Source: Bradyrhizobium cajani
GTDB taxonomy: Bacteria; Pseudomonadota; Alphaproteobacteria; Rhizobiales; Xanthobacteraceae
Reading direction: 5' to 3'
DNA length: 64,000 nt
Assembly: GCF_009759665.1 (NCBI RefSeq)
Contig: NZ_WQNE01000001.1
Span: 248,001-312,000 of the forward strand
The number at the start of each line of letters is the position of its first letter. Positions within the stretch are counted from its first letter, which is position 1. The notes below the pieces were generated by a model. It made no database searches. It saw only the letters and a list, made by a program, of their open reading frames with translations, and had not been told where the DNA came from. Positions 28,915 through 37,710 of the stretch are shown here, in pieces. Both the position numbers and the translations under genes were made by a program.

Positions 28915-28945
28915 TGCTTTGCGCGCTAAGCGCGCGCTGCCCTTC

Positions 28946-29056
28946 CCTTCTCACCTTGCGGGAGAAGGTGGCGCGAAGCGCCGGATGAGGGGTATCTCTC
29001 CGTTCGCGCGGCTGTTCGTGGGGAAGGATACCCCTCACCCGGCTTCGCTGCGCGAA
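28946..29056. repeat. Left half of an intergenic inverted repeat interrupted by an IS
   Basis: It contains CCTTCTC...GAGAAGG, GCGCGAAGCGC and GAGGGGTATCTCTCC. The right half continues at 30353-30395. The uninterrupted version is at 39512-39672. Confidence 0.7.
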
Positions 29057-30352
29057 TGTCCAGCGGATGGATGGGTAACAAAACAGACCGGATGGATAGG
29101 TAACAATCGTTCATGGTTCGGTCCGCTGCGGCGCAGCGCTAGCGTAACGCCGCAGCTTGGAGGTTTTCTGGTCGATGATGCCGATCGGCACGTCGAAGAA
29201 GCGCACTTGCCAGTGTCCGTCCTCGGTTTCCTCGACGGCAACAGCTTCATCGACAAGAGCGCTGCAAATGTGGATGAAGTCGCCACGCCATTTGATCTCG
29301 CCGTTGGAACGAACCTGGCGCACGGCAGCTTCGGGCGGATATTCCGGCGCTGGAAGCCGCCTTGGCATCGCGCGAGGCGAAGGCTGATAGGCGCTGGCAG
29401 GTCTTCATGCGGCCGTTCTTCGTTGTAGTCGCGCGCAAATGCCGCAAAGCGCCGCGCTTGCACAGCCCGGGTTAGCGGCGGTGGCCGCATGGCTTCCAGA
29501 AGCGTCGCGTGAAAACGCTCGTGACGACCGTTCTGCTGAGGATGGCCGGGATCAATCCGTTCATGGCGGATGCCAAGCTTGATCCACCATACTGACAACG
29601 CCGTCAGACCTGTCGTCCCAGTCGAGGCGAACGGCGAGCCGTTGTCGGAGCGGATGATTTGCGGCAAGCCGTACTCGCGAAATGCCCGCTCCAGCGGCGG
29701 CCGGCACTCGGCATATTGCGTGCTGCCCGTCGCCGCCAGGCTGATCAGATAGCGACTGAAGCCATCGGTTACCGTGAAGGGTTCAACGCGACAGCCGTCG
29801 CCCAACCGGATCCAGCCCTTGTGATCCAGGGCCCACACATGGTTGGCGTGTTGAGGCACCGTCAGTTGCCCCATACGCGGCGGCGCACGTCGCCGAACCC
29901 GACGGCTGCTGACCAGTCCCGCTCGTTTGAGGATCTCGCCGGCCGTCGAGGCTGACGGCCAATCGACATCTCCCTAACGAGCCTCAAGCTTGCTGACGAT
30001 CTTGCGCGGTCCCCAACTCGGCCGCTCACGTCGCAGCCCTACAATCGCATCCACAATGTGCTGCGGCGTCGCTCGCCCATGCACCCACGCAGCGTGGGAG
30101 CGATCCCCAAGCCCTCCAGGCCCTTCCAGCCGGTAGCGTTCCAACCACTTGTAACCGGTCTTGCGACTAATCTCGTAGCGGTCGCAAAGCTCCGTCATCG
30201 TCCACAATCCGCTTCGCTGATCCGCGATGAAGCTAACCCGTTGGTCCATTGCGCAGCTCTCTCGCCAAGGCATCGGCTGTTCCTCCCAGCCGACAGAGAA
30301 CTGTCACCCATCCATCCGGTCCACTGTGTTACCCATCTATCCGGTCTGGACA
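29057..30352 (-). mobile_element. IS481-like insertion sequence, degenerate
   Basis: A 1,296-base element with terminal inverted repeats (29057-29105 and 30302-30352), each starting TGTCCAG and containing two copies of a CCGGAT-GATGGGTAACA unit. A 4-base direct repeat CGAA flanks it (29053-29056 and 30353-30356). It is inserted inside an intergenic palindromic repeat. The transposase is broken, so it is probably non-autonomous. Confidence 0.85.
29111..30273 (-). pseudogene. IS481-type transposase with a nonsense codon and a frameshift
   Basis: The HTH part (29974-30273; MTELCDRYEISRKTGYKWLERY) ends at an in-frame TAG. The frame reopens into the catalytic rve domain (HVWALDHKGWIRLGDG, then IIRSDNGSPFAS and PGHPQQNGRHERFHA, giving the D-D-E triad). 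Near 29390 the frame shifts after RPHEDLPA to reach the C-terminal RRLPAPEYPPEAAVRQVRSN. Two independent lesions show it is dead. Confidence 0.88.
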
Positions 30353-30408
30353 CGAAGCCACCCTCTCCCGCAAGGGGAGAGGGTGCAGCGGTGTTCGCGG
30401 AGAGAAAA

Positions 30409-30912
30409 TTACTCCGGCTTGCCGTAATTCGGCGCCAGCAGGCGGTTGCGGATCAGATAGCTCATCGTGCGGGTCCAGGCTTCATCCGTGTTGCCGCGCA
30501 TATCGGCGCTGGCGGCGGTGATCATGTTGCCGGTCTTCACGTCGCGCAGATAGATGTTCAGATTGATGATCAGGTTCGAGACCTTCTGCACCATGCCGGT
30601 GATCTCCAGGTCGGCACCCAGCTGCCCGGCGAGCTGGAGATCGCAGCCGCCGCAGGCCTGCAGATTGGCGTGACGGGCGGCGTCCCTGACCGGCGCGATG
30701 TCGAGCACCTGGAACTTGCCTGAGTCAGTCAGTTCCTTGCGCAGCTGCTCGCTGATGCGGTCGAGCCGCGCCAGCTCCGGCTTCGAGCCGTAGAACTCGC
30801 CGGGCAGGCTGGTGTCGATCAGCTCGAAATCGAACACCGCGAGCTTGGGCGGATCGGCGAACGCGACCGAACCCGTCAACAGCAAAGCAGCCATCGCCGT
30901 AAGCGCTCGCAT
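30409..30912 (-). CDS. DUF3280/DUF2380-type exported protein
   Basis: A 167-residue protein with signal peptide (MRALTAMAALLLTGSVAFAD). The body shows LAVFDFELIDTSLPGEFYGS, ARLDRISEQLRKELTDSG, CGGCDLQLAGQLGAD (a CxxC) and NLNIYLRDVKTGN. The layout matches a small exported family I associate with PQQ-linked gene clusters; the exact DUF name is from memory. It is divergent from the lut-like ABC binding-protein gene, with about 130 bases between starts. No activity is known. Confidence 0.7.
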   Translation of the reverse strand: MRALTAMAALLLTGSVAFADPPKLAVFDFELIDTSLPGEFYGSKPELARLDRISEQLRKELTDSGKFQVLDIAPVRDAARHANLQACGGCDLQLAGQLGADLEITGMVQKVSNLIINLNIYLRDVKTGNMITAASADMRGNTDEAWTRTMSYLIRNRLLAPNYGKPE

Positions 30913-31040
30913 GATCGTGATTCCCGTCCTCGCGTGCGCGAGGACGAAATGCGGGGTTGCATGCCCTGACAAATCGGTCATGCTTTAGCAGAGACAATTC
31001 TCCATCGGCGGTCAAGCCGGGGAGAGCGCCTGGAGGAAAC

Positions 31041-32222
31041 ATGATCCGATGGTTGGCCGGGCTGATCGGCTTGGGTGTCGCCGCGACGAGCGCGCTCGCG
31101 GCCGACCCGGTCGCGATCGGCGTCGGCTATCTCGGCGTCGCCGGCACCAGATCGACGCTGTCGCTGGTGGAGCAGCCCGCGGAGAATGACGGCATTGCCG
31201 GCGCGAAACTCGCGATCGAGGACAACAACACCACCGGGAAATTTCTCAACCAGCGTTTTACACTGGAAGAGCGCCGCATCAGGGAAGGCGAGGATCCGGT
31301 CCAGGCCGCGACCGCGCTCGCCGAGACAAACGGCTTCATCATCGCCGACCTGCCGGCCGATGCGCTGCTGAAAGTCGCGGACGCCCTGCGCGATCGCGGT
31401 ACGCTGCTGTTCAACGCCGGCGCGATCGACGAACGGCTGCGCGAGGCCGATTGCCGTGCCAATGTCATCCATACCGCACCGACGCGCGCGATGCTGGCGG
31501 ATGCGCTCGGGCAATATCTCGTTTGGAAAAAGTGGTCGCGCTGGCTGCTCGTGGTCGGCTCGCATGACGAGGACAAGCTGTTCGCCGATGCGCTGAGGCG
31601 CACGGCCGCGCGGTTCGGCGCCAAGATCGTGCAGGAGCGCACATTCGAGGACAAGGGCGGCGCGCGCCGCACCGACTCGGGTGTGACGCTGATCCAGCGG
31701 CAGATGCCGGTGTTCACGCAGCAGGCTCCAGCTTACGACGTGCTCGTTGCTGCCGATGAGAGCGAGGTGTTCGGCGCCTACCTGCCCTATCGCACCTGGG
31801 ATCCCCGCCCCGTCGCCGGCTCGGCCGGCCTCGTGCCCCGGAGCTGGGACGCGGCGCAGGACCAGTGGGGCGCGATCCAGATGCAGAACCGCTTCGTCAA
31901 GCTGAATTCGCGGCGGATGACCGCGCTCGACATGCAGGCCTGGACCGCGGTGCGGATGATTGGCGAGGCCACCTCCCGGACCAATTCCGGCGACGTCAAG
32001 AAGGTCACCGACTTCATCAAGGGCCCGGATTTCTCGGTCGCCGCCTTCAAGGGCACGCGGCTGACACTGCGCGACTGGAATCTCCAGCTGCGCCAGCCGA
32101 TCCTGCTCGTTGACGGCCGCATGGTGGTGTCGGTGTCGCCGCAGGAAGGTTTCCTGCACCAGGTCTCCGAGCTCGACACGCTCGGCTACGATCGCCCGGA
32201 GAGCAAATGCAAGCTGAAGTGA
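31041..32222 (+). CDS. Exported ABC substrate-binding protein of the PQQ-alcohol dehydrogenase type (LutA-like)
   Basis: A 393-residue periplasmic protein; signal peptide MIRWLAGLIGLGVAATSALA. The body resembles branched-chain amino-acid-type binding proteins: VAIGVGYLGVAGTRSTLSL, FILEER-like acidic segment and DRGTLLFNAGAIDERLR. It belongs to the set recurrently found beside quinoprotein dehydrogenases; Methylorubrum LutA is the closest named role, as periplasmic component of lanthanide uptake. TGGAGG precedes the ATG. A lanthanide-complex ligand is inference. Confidence 0.85.
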   Translation: MIRWLAGLIGLGVAATSALAADPVAIGVGYLGVAGTRSTLSLVEQPAENDGIAGAKLAIEDNNTTGKFLNQRFTLEERRIREGEDPVQAATALAETNGFIIADLPADALLKVADALRDRGTLLFNAGAIDERLREADCRANVIHTAPTRAMLADALGQYLVWKKWSRWLLVVGSHDEDKLFADALRRTAARFGAKIVQERTFEDKGGARRTDSGVTLIQRQMPVFTQQAPAYDVLVAADESEVFGAYLPYRTWDPRPVAGSAGLVPRSWDAAQDQWGAIQMQNRFVKLNSRRMTALDMQAWTAVRMIGEATSRTNSGDVKKVTDFIKGPDFSVAAFKGTRLTLRDWNLQLRQPILLVDGRMVVSVSPQEGFLHQVSELDTLGYDRPESKCKLK

Positions 32223-32230
32223 GGACGCAA

Positions 32231-33199
32231 ATGTTGCGCATGTGGCGTGTGGGGCTGCTCTCCGGACTGGCGCTGGCGGCCGCGCCTGCGCATGCGTTCA
32301 TCGCCTATGTCTCGAACGAGAAGAGCAACACGGTCTCGGTGATCGACACCGATACCTGGACGGTGACCAAGACCATCAAGGTCGGCCAGCGTCCGCGCGG
32401 CATCGACTTCACGCGCGACGGCAAGTTCGTGATGGTCGCGGTCGGCGACGACGACACCATCCAGGTGATCGACGCCAAGACGCAAAGCGTGGTCGACAGT
32501 CTGCCCTCCGGCCCCGACCCAGAGCTGTTCGCGCAGGATGCCGCCGGAAAGATTCTCTACGTCGCCAACGAGAACGACAACACGGTGACCGTGATCGACC
32601 TCGAGAAGCGCGCACGCCTCGGCGACATCCAGGTCGGCGTCGAGCCCGAGGGCATGACCATCAGCCCCGACGGCAAGACGCTGATCAACACCTCCGAGAC
32701 GACCAACATGGCTCATTTCATCGACACCACCTCGCGCCAGATCGTCGCCAACGTGCTGGTCGACGCGCGGCCGCGCTTTGCCGAATTCAAGCACGACAGC
32801 TCGGAAGTTTGGGTGTCCTCGGAGATCGGCGGCACGGTCTCGGTGATCGATCCCAAAAAGCACGAGGTGATCGGCAAGGTCACCTTCGAGATTCCGGGCC
32901 TGCGGAAAGAGGCGATCCAGCCGGTCGGCATCGGCATGACCAGGGACGACAAGACCGCCTTCATCGCGCTCGGCCCCGCCAACCGTATCGCCGTCGTCGA
33001 TGTCGCCACGCGCAAGGTGACGAAATACCTGCTGGTCGGGCAGCGCGTCTGGCACGTGGCCTTCACACCGGACGAAAAGTACCTGCTCACCACCAACGGC
33101 GTGTCGAACGATGTCTCCGTGATCGACGTCGCCGCGCAAAAGGTGATCAAGACCATTCAGGTGGGCGAACTGCCCTGGGGCATCGCGATCGCGCCATGA
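32231..33199 (+). CDS. Exported YVTN beta-propeller protein linked to PQQ catabolism
   Basis: A 322-residue seven-bladed propeller with signal peptide. The repeats are regular: AYVSNEKSNTVSVIDTDTW, LYVANENDNTVTVIDLEK, then VWVSSEIGGTVSVIDPKK and TTNGVSNDVSVIDVAAQK. Start at 32231 has GAGGA 5 bases upstream; 32207 lies inside the previous gene. It overlaps the ATPase by 4 bases. Family members accompany quinoprotein-associated ABC transporters. It probably binds the cargo or PQQ-related ligand in the periplasm. Confidence 0.87.
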   Translation: MLRMWRVGLLSGLALAAAPAHAFIAYVSNEKSNTVSVIDTDTWTVTKTIKVGQRPRGIDFTRDGKFVMVAVGDDDTIQVIDAKTQSVVDSLPSGPDPELFAQDAAGKILYVANENDNTVTVIDLEKRARLGDIQVGVEPEGMTISPDGKTLINTSETTNMAHFIDTTSRQIVANVLVDARPRFAEFKHDSSEVWVSSEIGGTVSVIDPKKHEVIGKVTFEIPGLRKEAIQPVGIGMTRDDKTAFIALGPANRIAVVDVATRKVTKYLLVGQRVWHVAFTPDEKYLLTTNGVSNDVSVIDVAAQKVIKTIQVGELPWGIAIAP

Positions 33200-34002
33200 C
33201 CAGCCCTGCCCCCGTCACCGAACCGCGCGACACGCCGAGGCTGGAAGCAGCCGCGGTGCCGGCGCTGTCGATCGACGGCGTCAGCCATTCCTACGGACCG
33301 CGGCGGGCGCTGATGGACGTCTCCTTCAATGTGCAGCCGGCGAGCTTCACGGCACTGCTCGGTCTCAACGGCGCGGGCAAGAGCACGCTGTTCTCGCTGA
33401 TCACACGGCTGTTCGGCATCCAGTCCGGCCGTGTCGGCATTTTCGGCCACGACATCAGCAAAGCCCCCGGCGAGGCGCTGCGGCTGCTCGGCGTCGTGTT
33501 CCAGCCACGCACGCTCGATCTCGACCTGTCGCTGACACAGAACCTGCTCTATCACGCCGCGCTCCACGGCATCGGCCGCCGCGAGGCCGCCGCGCGCAGC
33601 GCCGAGTTGCTCGGCCGCATCGGGCTCTCCGAGCGCGCCGGCAGCAAGGTTCGCGATCTCTCCGGCGGACAGATGCGGCGGCTGGAGATCGCGCGGGCAC
33701 TATTGCACCGGCCGCGGCTGCTGTTGCTGGACGAGCCGACCGTCGGCCTGGATGTCAAGGCGCGCGCCGACATCATCAGCCATGTCCGCCAGCTCGTGAC
33801 CGAGCAAGGCATCGGCGTGCTCTGGGCGACGCATCTGTTCGACGAGATCATGGACGGCGACGACCTCGTGGTGCTGCACCAGGGCAAGGTGCTGGCACAG
33901 GGGCCGATGAGCCGCGTCATCACCGAGGCGAGCGCGCAGGATGTCAACACCGCCTTCATGCGCCTGACCGGCGCACAAACCATGCCGGGAGGCGGCGCAT
34001 GA
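33196..34002 (+). CDS. ABC transporter ATPase of the PQQ-linked (LutE-like) type
   Basis: A 268-residue ABC ATPase: Walker A GLNGAGKST, Q-loop VFQPRTLDL, signature LSGGQMRRL, Walker B LLLLDEPTVGLD and H-loop ATHLFDEI. It overlaps both neighbours by 4 bases, so production of the propeller, ATPase and permease is coupled. It energises transport by the following permease. Direction (import or export) cannot be decided from this gene alone; the ABC-2-type permease resembles exporters. Confidence 0.92.
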   Translation: MTSPAPVTEPRDTPRLEAAAVPALSIDGVSHSYGPRRALMDVSFNVQPASFTALLGLNGAGKSTLFSLITRLFGIQSGRVGIFGHDISKAPGEALRLLGVVFQPRTLDLDLSLTQNLLYHAALHGIGRREAAARSAELLGRIGLSERAGSKVRDLSGGQMRRLEIARALLHRPRLLLLDEPTVGLDVKARADIISHVRQLVTEQGIGVLWATHLFDEIMDGDDLVVLHQGKVLAQGPMSRVITEASAQDVNTAFMRLTGAQTMPGGGA

Positions 34003-34847
34003 GCAGCATCACCACGCGCGAGGCGCCGCGCGGCTTCTCCGCCTCGGAATACATGACCTGCCTCACCGGCATCGTCTGGCGCGAGGGCCTGCGCTTCCTG
34101 CATCAGCGCGAGCGATTCGTCTCGGCGCTGGTGCGGCCGCTGGTGTGGCTCTTCATCTTCGCCGCCGGCTTCCGCCAGGTGCTCGGCATCTCCATCATCC
34201 CGCCCTACGAGACCTACATCCTCTACGAGGTCTATATCGCGCCCGGCCTGATGGCGATGATCCAGCTCTTCAACGGCATGCAGTCCTCGCTGTCGATGGT
34301 CTATGACCGCGAGATGGGCAACATGCGCACACTCTTGGTGAGCCCGCTGCCGCGCGGCTTCCTCTTGTTATGCAAGCTGCTCGCGGGCACGGCGGTATCG
34401 CTGCTCCAGGTCTATGCGTTCCTGCTGATCGCCTGGTTCTGGGACATCACACCGCCGCCGTCAGGCTATCTCACCGTGCTGCCGGCGCTGATCCTGTCGG
34501 GGCTGATGCTGGGCTCGCTGGGGATGCTGATCTCCTCCGGCATCAAGCAGCTGGAGAATTTTGCCGGCGTGATGAACTTCGTCATTTTCCCGATGTTCTT
34601 CGCCTCCTCCGCCCTCTACCCGCTCTGGCGGGTGCAGGAGGGCAGCCCCTATCTGTACTACCTCTGCGAGGCCAATCCGTTCACCCATGCGGTCGAATTG
34701 ATACGTTTTGCACTCTACGGGCAGATTAACTGGATCTCGCTGGCGGTGGTCGCGACCTGCACAATCGTCTTCATGATCGGGGCAATCTATGCCTATGATC
34801 CCTCGCGCGGGCTGGCGCGGCGGGGCCCTGCGGGAGGCGAAGGATGA
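33999..34847 (+). CDS. ABC-2-type permease of the PQQ-linked (LutF-like) transporter
   Basis: A 282-residue protein with six membrane segments. It has the ABC-2 signature region VYDREMGNMRTLLVSPLPRGFL and SALYPLWRVQEGSPYLYYLCEANPF is split by a periplasmic loop. Partners are the ATPase (4-base overlap upstream) and the following exported protein (4-base overlap). In Methylorubrum the homologous type is required for lanthanide use; the fold is that of exporters, a known puzzle. Confidence 0.88.
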   Translation: MSSITTREAPRGFSASEYMTCLTGIVWREGLRFLHQRERFVSALVRPLVWLFIFAAGFRQVLGISIIPPYETYILYEVYIAPGLMAMIQLFNGMQSSLSMVYDREMGNMRTLLVSPLPRGFLLLCKLLAGTAVSLLQVYAFLLIAWFWDITPPPSGYLTVLPALILSGLMLGSLGMLISSGIKQLENFAGVMNFVIFPMFFASSALYPLWRVQEGSPYLYYLCEANPFTHAVELIRFALYGQINWISLAVVATCTIVFMIGAIYAYDPSRGLARRGPAGGEG

Positions 34848-35458
34848 CGGTTCGGGTTCTGGCCATGGCCGCTCTGGCGCTCGCTGTTGCGAGCACCGCC
34901 GCGCACGCGGCCGATCCGCGCTATCCGGACTGGCCATGCACGCAGGCAAAAGTGCCGGACATCTCGCTCGCCGCCGTCTGGGCCGGGCCGCCGCTCGACG
35001 ACGTTCAGAACAAGTGGAAGGACGACGCCAAGATCAGCGCGCTGGTCGCAAAGCTTTCGGCGCGCAAGACACCGCTGGACGAGGCCGAGAAGTCCGTGAA
35101 GGAGTTCCTGGCCGCCTCCGCCACTGACAAGACGGCGAACGCAAAGCTGCTGTTCGCGGGCCTGTTCGACACGCTCAACGCCCAGCGCTCCCAGGTGATG
35201 AGCGGCCTCGAACGCGTCAGCCGCAAGCAGCGCGAGGCCGCCGACAAGATCCGCGAGGACACGCTTGCGCTCCAGGCGCTCCAGGGCGCAACGCCGCGCG
35301 ACGAGGCCAAGGTGGAGGCGCTCAGCAACGAATTGATCTGGAAGACCCGCATTTTCGAGGACCGTCACAAAGTGGTGCGATTCGTCTGCGAGGTTCCGAC
35401 CACGATCGACCAGCGCCTGTTCGCGCTCGGGCGCGTGATCCAGCAGGAAATGGAATAG
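34844..35458 (+). CDS. Exported helical protein of the lut-like operon, unknown
   Basis: A 204-residue protein with signal peptide (ALALAVASTAAHA) and a mature start DPRYPDWPCTQAKVPDIS, followed by a long helical region rich in Lys, Asp and Glu and a Cys near the C-terminus (VRFVCEVP). Overlaps the permease by 4 bases. The two Cys could form a disulfide. It is conserved in this gene context by my recollection, but has no assigned function. It may be a periplasmic adaptor of the ABC transporter. Confidence 0.7.
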   Translation: MTVRVLAMAALALAVASTAAHAADPRYPDWPCTQAKVPDISLAAVWAGPPLDDVQNKWKDDAKISALVAKLSARKTPLDEAEKSVKEFLAASATDKTANAKLLFAGLFDTLNAQRSQVMSGLERVSRKQREAADKIREDTLALQALQGATPRDEAKVEALSNELIWKTRIFEDRHKVVRFVCEVPTTIDQRLFALGRVIQQEME

Positions 35459-35607
35459 CGTCAGCCTCGCTGACGGCTCACCAAAGTTCCCGCGATATCA
35501 GCACGATCGTTAACCTTTCGCCGCCAGATCCGGCGGAACCAAATCGCTCTGGGATGTCTTGTCGAAGTCAATCCAAGACATCCAATCCAGGACATCGGGA
35601 GGCCTCG

Positions 35608-35907
35608 ATGGGAACCACAAAATTCATCCTCGCAGGCGCTGCGGTCATCACCATGCTCGCATCCAGCGCCTTTGCTGACGACATGACCGGAATGGTCACG
35701 CGGATCGACCGGCTCAACGGCACGATCTCGATCCAGCAGACGCAGAAGGGCACGGTCGGCGCCAGCTCGGGGAGCGCTGGCGCGCTCCAGGAGTACAAGG
35801 CGAAGGATGCCGCGATGCTCGACGCCGTCCATGCCGGCGACAGGGTGAGCTACGCTGCCACCGACAACAACGGCACCGGCACGCTGACGAAGTTGCAGAA
35901 GCAGTAG
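35608..35907 (+). CDS. DUF1344-type small exported protein
   Basis: A 99-residue protein with a Sec signal (MGTTKFILAGAAVITMLASS) and a small beta domain (MTGMVTRIDRLNGTISIQQT, then AVHAGDRVSYAATDNNGTG). GGGAGG before the start. DUF1344 proteins are small periplasmic OB-like proteins of unknown role. It lies 149 bases after the lut-like operon and ends in a hairpin. Confidence 0.78.
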   Translation: MGTTKFILAGAAVITMLASSAFADDMTGMVTRIDRLNGTISIQQTQKGTVGASSGSAGALQEYKAKDAAMLDAVHAGDRVSYAATDNNGTGTLTKLQKQ

Positions 35908-35920
35908 GGCACGGTCGGCG

Positions 35921-35944
35921 CCTCTCCCCGCTTGCGGGGAGAGG
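35921..35944. terminator. Hairpin CCTCTCCCCGC / GCGGGGAGAGG
   Basis: A perfect 11-base stem with a 2-base loop, 14 bases after the DUF1344 stop. Confidence 0.65.
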
Positions 35945-36032
35945 TCGCAATGCGTACGCAGCGTGGATTCCGGGTGAGCGGCAATCTCCGCGAGTCCGTC
36001 TACCACCGAGAACGCGAAGCTCTGCCCACATC

Positions 36033-36111
36033 GTCATTGCGAGCGTAGCGAAGCAATCCAGGGTCCCTCCGCGGGAAAGATTCTGGATTGCTTCGCTACG
36101 CTCGCAATGAC
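36033..36111. repeat. Perfect 29-base inverted repeat
   Basis: Arms 36033-36061 and 36083-36111 are exact complements (starting GTCATTGCGAGCG) around a 21-base centre. It lies between convergent genes and probably forms a large hairpin that stops transcription both ways. This looks like a dispersed Bradyrhizobium-type element. Confidence 0.8.
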
Positions 36112-36146
36112 AAGGGGGAGGTGGCGCTTACTCTCTCTAACACCGC

Positions 36147-36704
36147 CTACTGCTCAGGTCGCGGTTCCGGCTGCGCCTCTTCGGTGGGAAGCTTTGCGCG
36201 CTCCCAGCCGTCGCTGCCGTCGGGATACCAGGCGACGTTGGAGTAGCCATACCCCAGCGCGCGCTTCGCGGCGTTCCAGGACATCCAGCAGTCGGCGAGG
36301 CAGTAGATCACGAGCAGCGCGGCCTTGTCGCCGCGCGAGGCGCGTGCGAGGCCGCGCTGGAAATAATCGTCCATAGCCGGCGGCAACGTGCCGTAGCCGG
36401 TATCCGGCAGCCAGATGCCGCCGGGAATGTTCCTGCGCGGCGCATCGCGCCACACCGTGCCGTCGGGAAGGTTCTTCGGCTTCGGTGGCCGCGGCAGCAC
36501 GTCGACGAAGGCGCCGCTCTTCGCCCGCCAGATCGCTTCGGCTTCCGCTGTAGAGAGCACGCGCGCGCCTGCCAGCGTCGCCGGCACCGGCGCGCGGTAA
36601 TTGTCGGTACGATACCCCTCCGGCTCGAACGGCTCCTGCTCCTGCGCCAATGCCTGCCCTGCCAGAACAGCGGCGAGCAGCGCAGCAGCGAGAGACCGCT
36701 TCAT
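36147..36704 (-). CDS. PQQ-dependent-catabolism-associated CxxxCW exported protein
   Basis: A 185-residue protein: signal peptide, then a rhodanese-like fold. It has FVDVLPRPPKP, RNIPGGIWLPDTGYG and the cysteine motif YCLADCWMSWNAAKRA with Cys135 and Cys139 before Trp140. The family is usually called CXXCW; here there are three residues between the Cys. It overlaps the preceding binding-protein gene by 4 bases. In this set it may handle sulfur or a redox step for the carrier at 38679, which is inference. Confidence 0.83.
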   Translation of the reverse strand: MKRSLAAALLAAVLAGQALAQEQEPFEPEGYRTDNYRAPVPATLAGARVLSTAEAEAIWRAKSGAFVDVLPRPPKPKNLPDGTVWRDAPRRNIPGGIWLPDTGYGTLPPAMDDYFQRGLARASRGDKAALLVIYCLADCWMSWNAAKRALGYGYSNVAWYPDGSDGWERAKLPTEEAQPEPRPEQ

Positions 36705-37585
36705 GGCGTCTTCTTGGCCGTCTCCGCGCCGAGCGGCCGGTCGTTCTCGTCCAGCAGCGGTATGCCGAAGTCGAGCAGGATCTTGTTGATCTCGCCCTGG
36801 TTCTCCTGGATCAGCTTGTTGAGCTGGCGCTTCCAGTTCTGGTCGGCGGGACGCACACCCATACCGATGCGATAGACCAGCTTCGGCCCGGTCGTTTCTT
36901 TCACCAGCGGCGTAACGTGGAGCGAGGAGCCCGCCTTCTTCGCATAATAGCCGGCCATCGGCCCCCACAGCACGCCGGCGTCGATCTTGCCGGCGGCGAG
37001 ATCGTCGACCATTGCCTGCGCCGAATTATCGAAGCGCGTGTCGATCATCAGCGGATAGGGCTTTGCATCGCCCATCAGGCCGGCCAGCGCCATGTTGGTC
37101 GCCGGCGGCGTGCCGGCGACGATGCCGACATGCTTGCCCTTCAGCCGCGCGTCCTCGAGCGTGTCGACGTCCTCGAGCCCGCTGCCCGTCTTCGCAACCA
37201 GTGCATAGCTCGTGCGGTAATAGGGATTGGTGCCCTGCACGAGGTCGTCACCTTGCGGGAAGCCCATGATGACGTCGCAGCGATGCGCACCCAGCGTCAT
37301 GCGTACGAAGCCGGTGGCCTGCGGGAAGAAGACGTAGTCGAGCTTCTTCTGGAGCTTGTCCGCCAGGAACTCGGCGAGCTTGTTCTCGAAGCCCTCGCCC
37401 TTCTCGTTCGAGAACGGCAGATTGCGCGGGTCGGCGCAGACGCGCAGCACCTTGGGGTCGACCAGCTCGAAGGAGAGGTCGCCGGTCTCGTTCGTCTGCG
37501 CGGTGGCGACGTCGCCCAGCACGCAGGATGCAGCCAGGCTCCACAGCAAGATCAACCAGCGACGATGTCGTCCGGCCTCCGTCAT
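36701..37585 (-). CDS. Quinoprotein dehydrogenase-associated periplasmic binding protein
   Basis: A 294-residue type-2 binding protein with signal peptide (LLWSLAASCVLGDVATAQ). Features are LRVCADPRNLPFSNEKGEGF, YRTSYALVAKTGSG and DAGVLWGPMAGYYAKKAG, as in the amino-acid-type SBP family found beside quinoprotein dehydrogenases (XoxJ/MxaJ relatives). GAGGAAG precedes ATG at 37585. It may help assemble the dehydrogenase or bind its metal or cofactor. Confidence 0.85.
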   Translation of the reverse strand: MTEAGRHRRWLILLWSLAASCVLGDVATAQTNETGDLSFELVDPKVLRVCADPRNLPFSNEKGEGFENKLAEFLADKLQKKLDYVFFPQATGFVRMTLGAHRCDVIMGFPQGDDLVQGTNPYYRTSYALVAKTGSGLEDVDTLEDARLKGKHVGIVAGTPPATNMALAGLMGDAKPYPLMIDTRFDNSAQAMVDDLAAGKIDAGVLWGPMAGYYAKKAGSSLHVTPLVKETTGPKLVYRIGMGVRPADQNWKRQLNKLIQENQGEINKILLDFGIPLLDENDRPLGAETAKKTP

Positions 37586-37710
37586 CGCGCTTCCTCCTCG
37601 TTTTGTTTGAATGTTATCCATGCAACGCATGACGCGCCATGTTTGCCAACTTTGTGTTGGCTTTGCTTTGTTGCAGTGCAATGCGGCACCCCCTGAACTG
37701 AGGCAAAAAA

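Noticed and set aside
34844..35458. Considered as a cytochrome because of its two Cys
   Set aside because: There is no CxxCH heme motif.
36147..36704. Considered as a broken CXXCW protein
   Set aside because: C-LAD-C-W with the rest of the family sequence looks intact; the extra residue may be normal for the family, so no defect is claimed.
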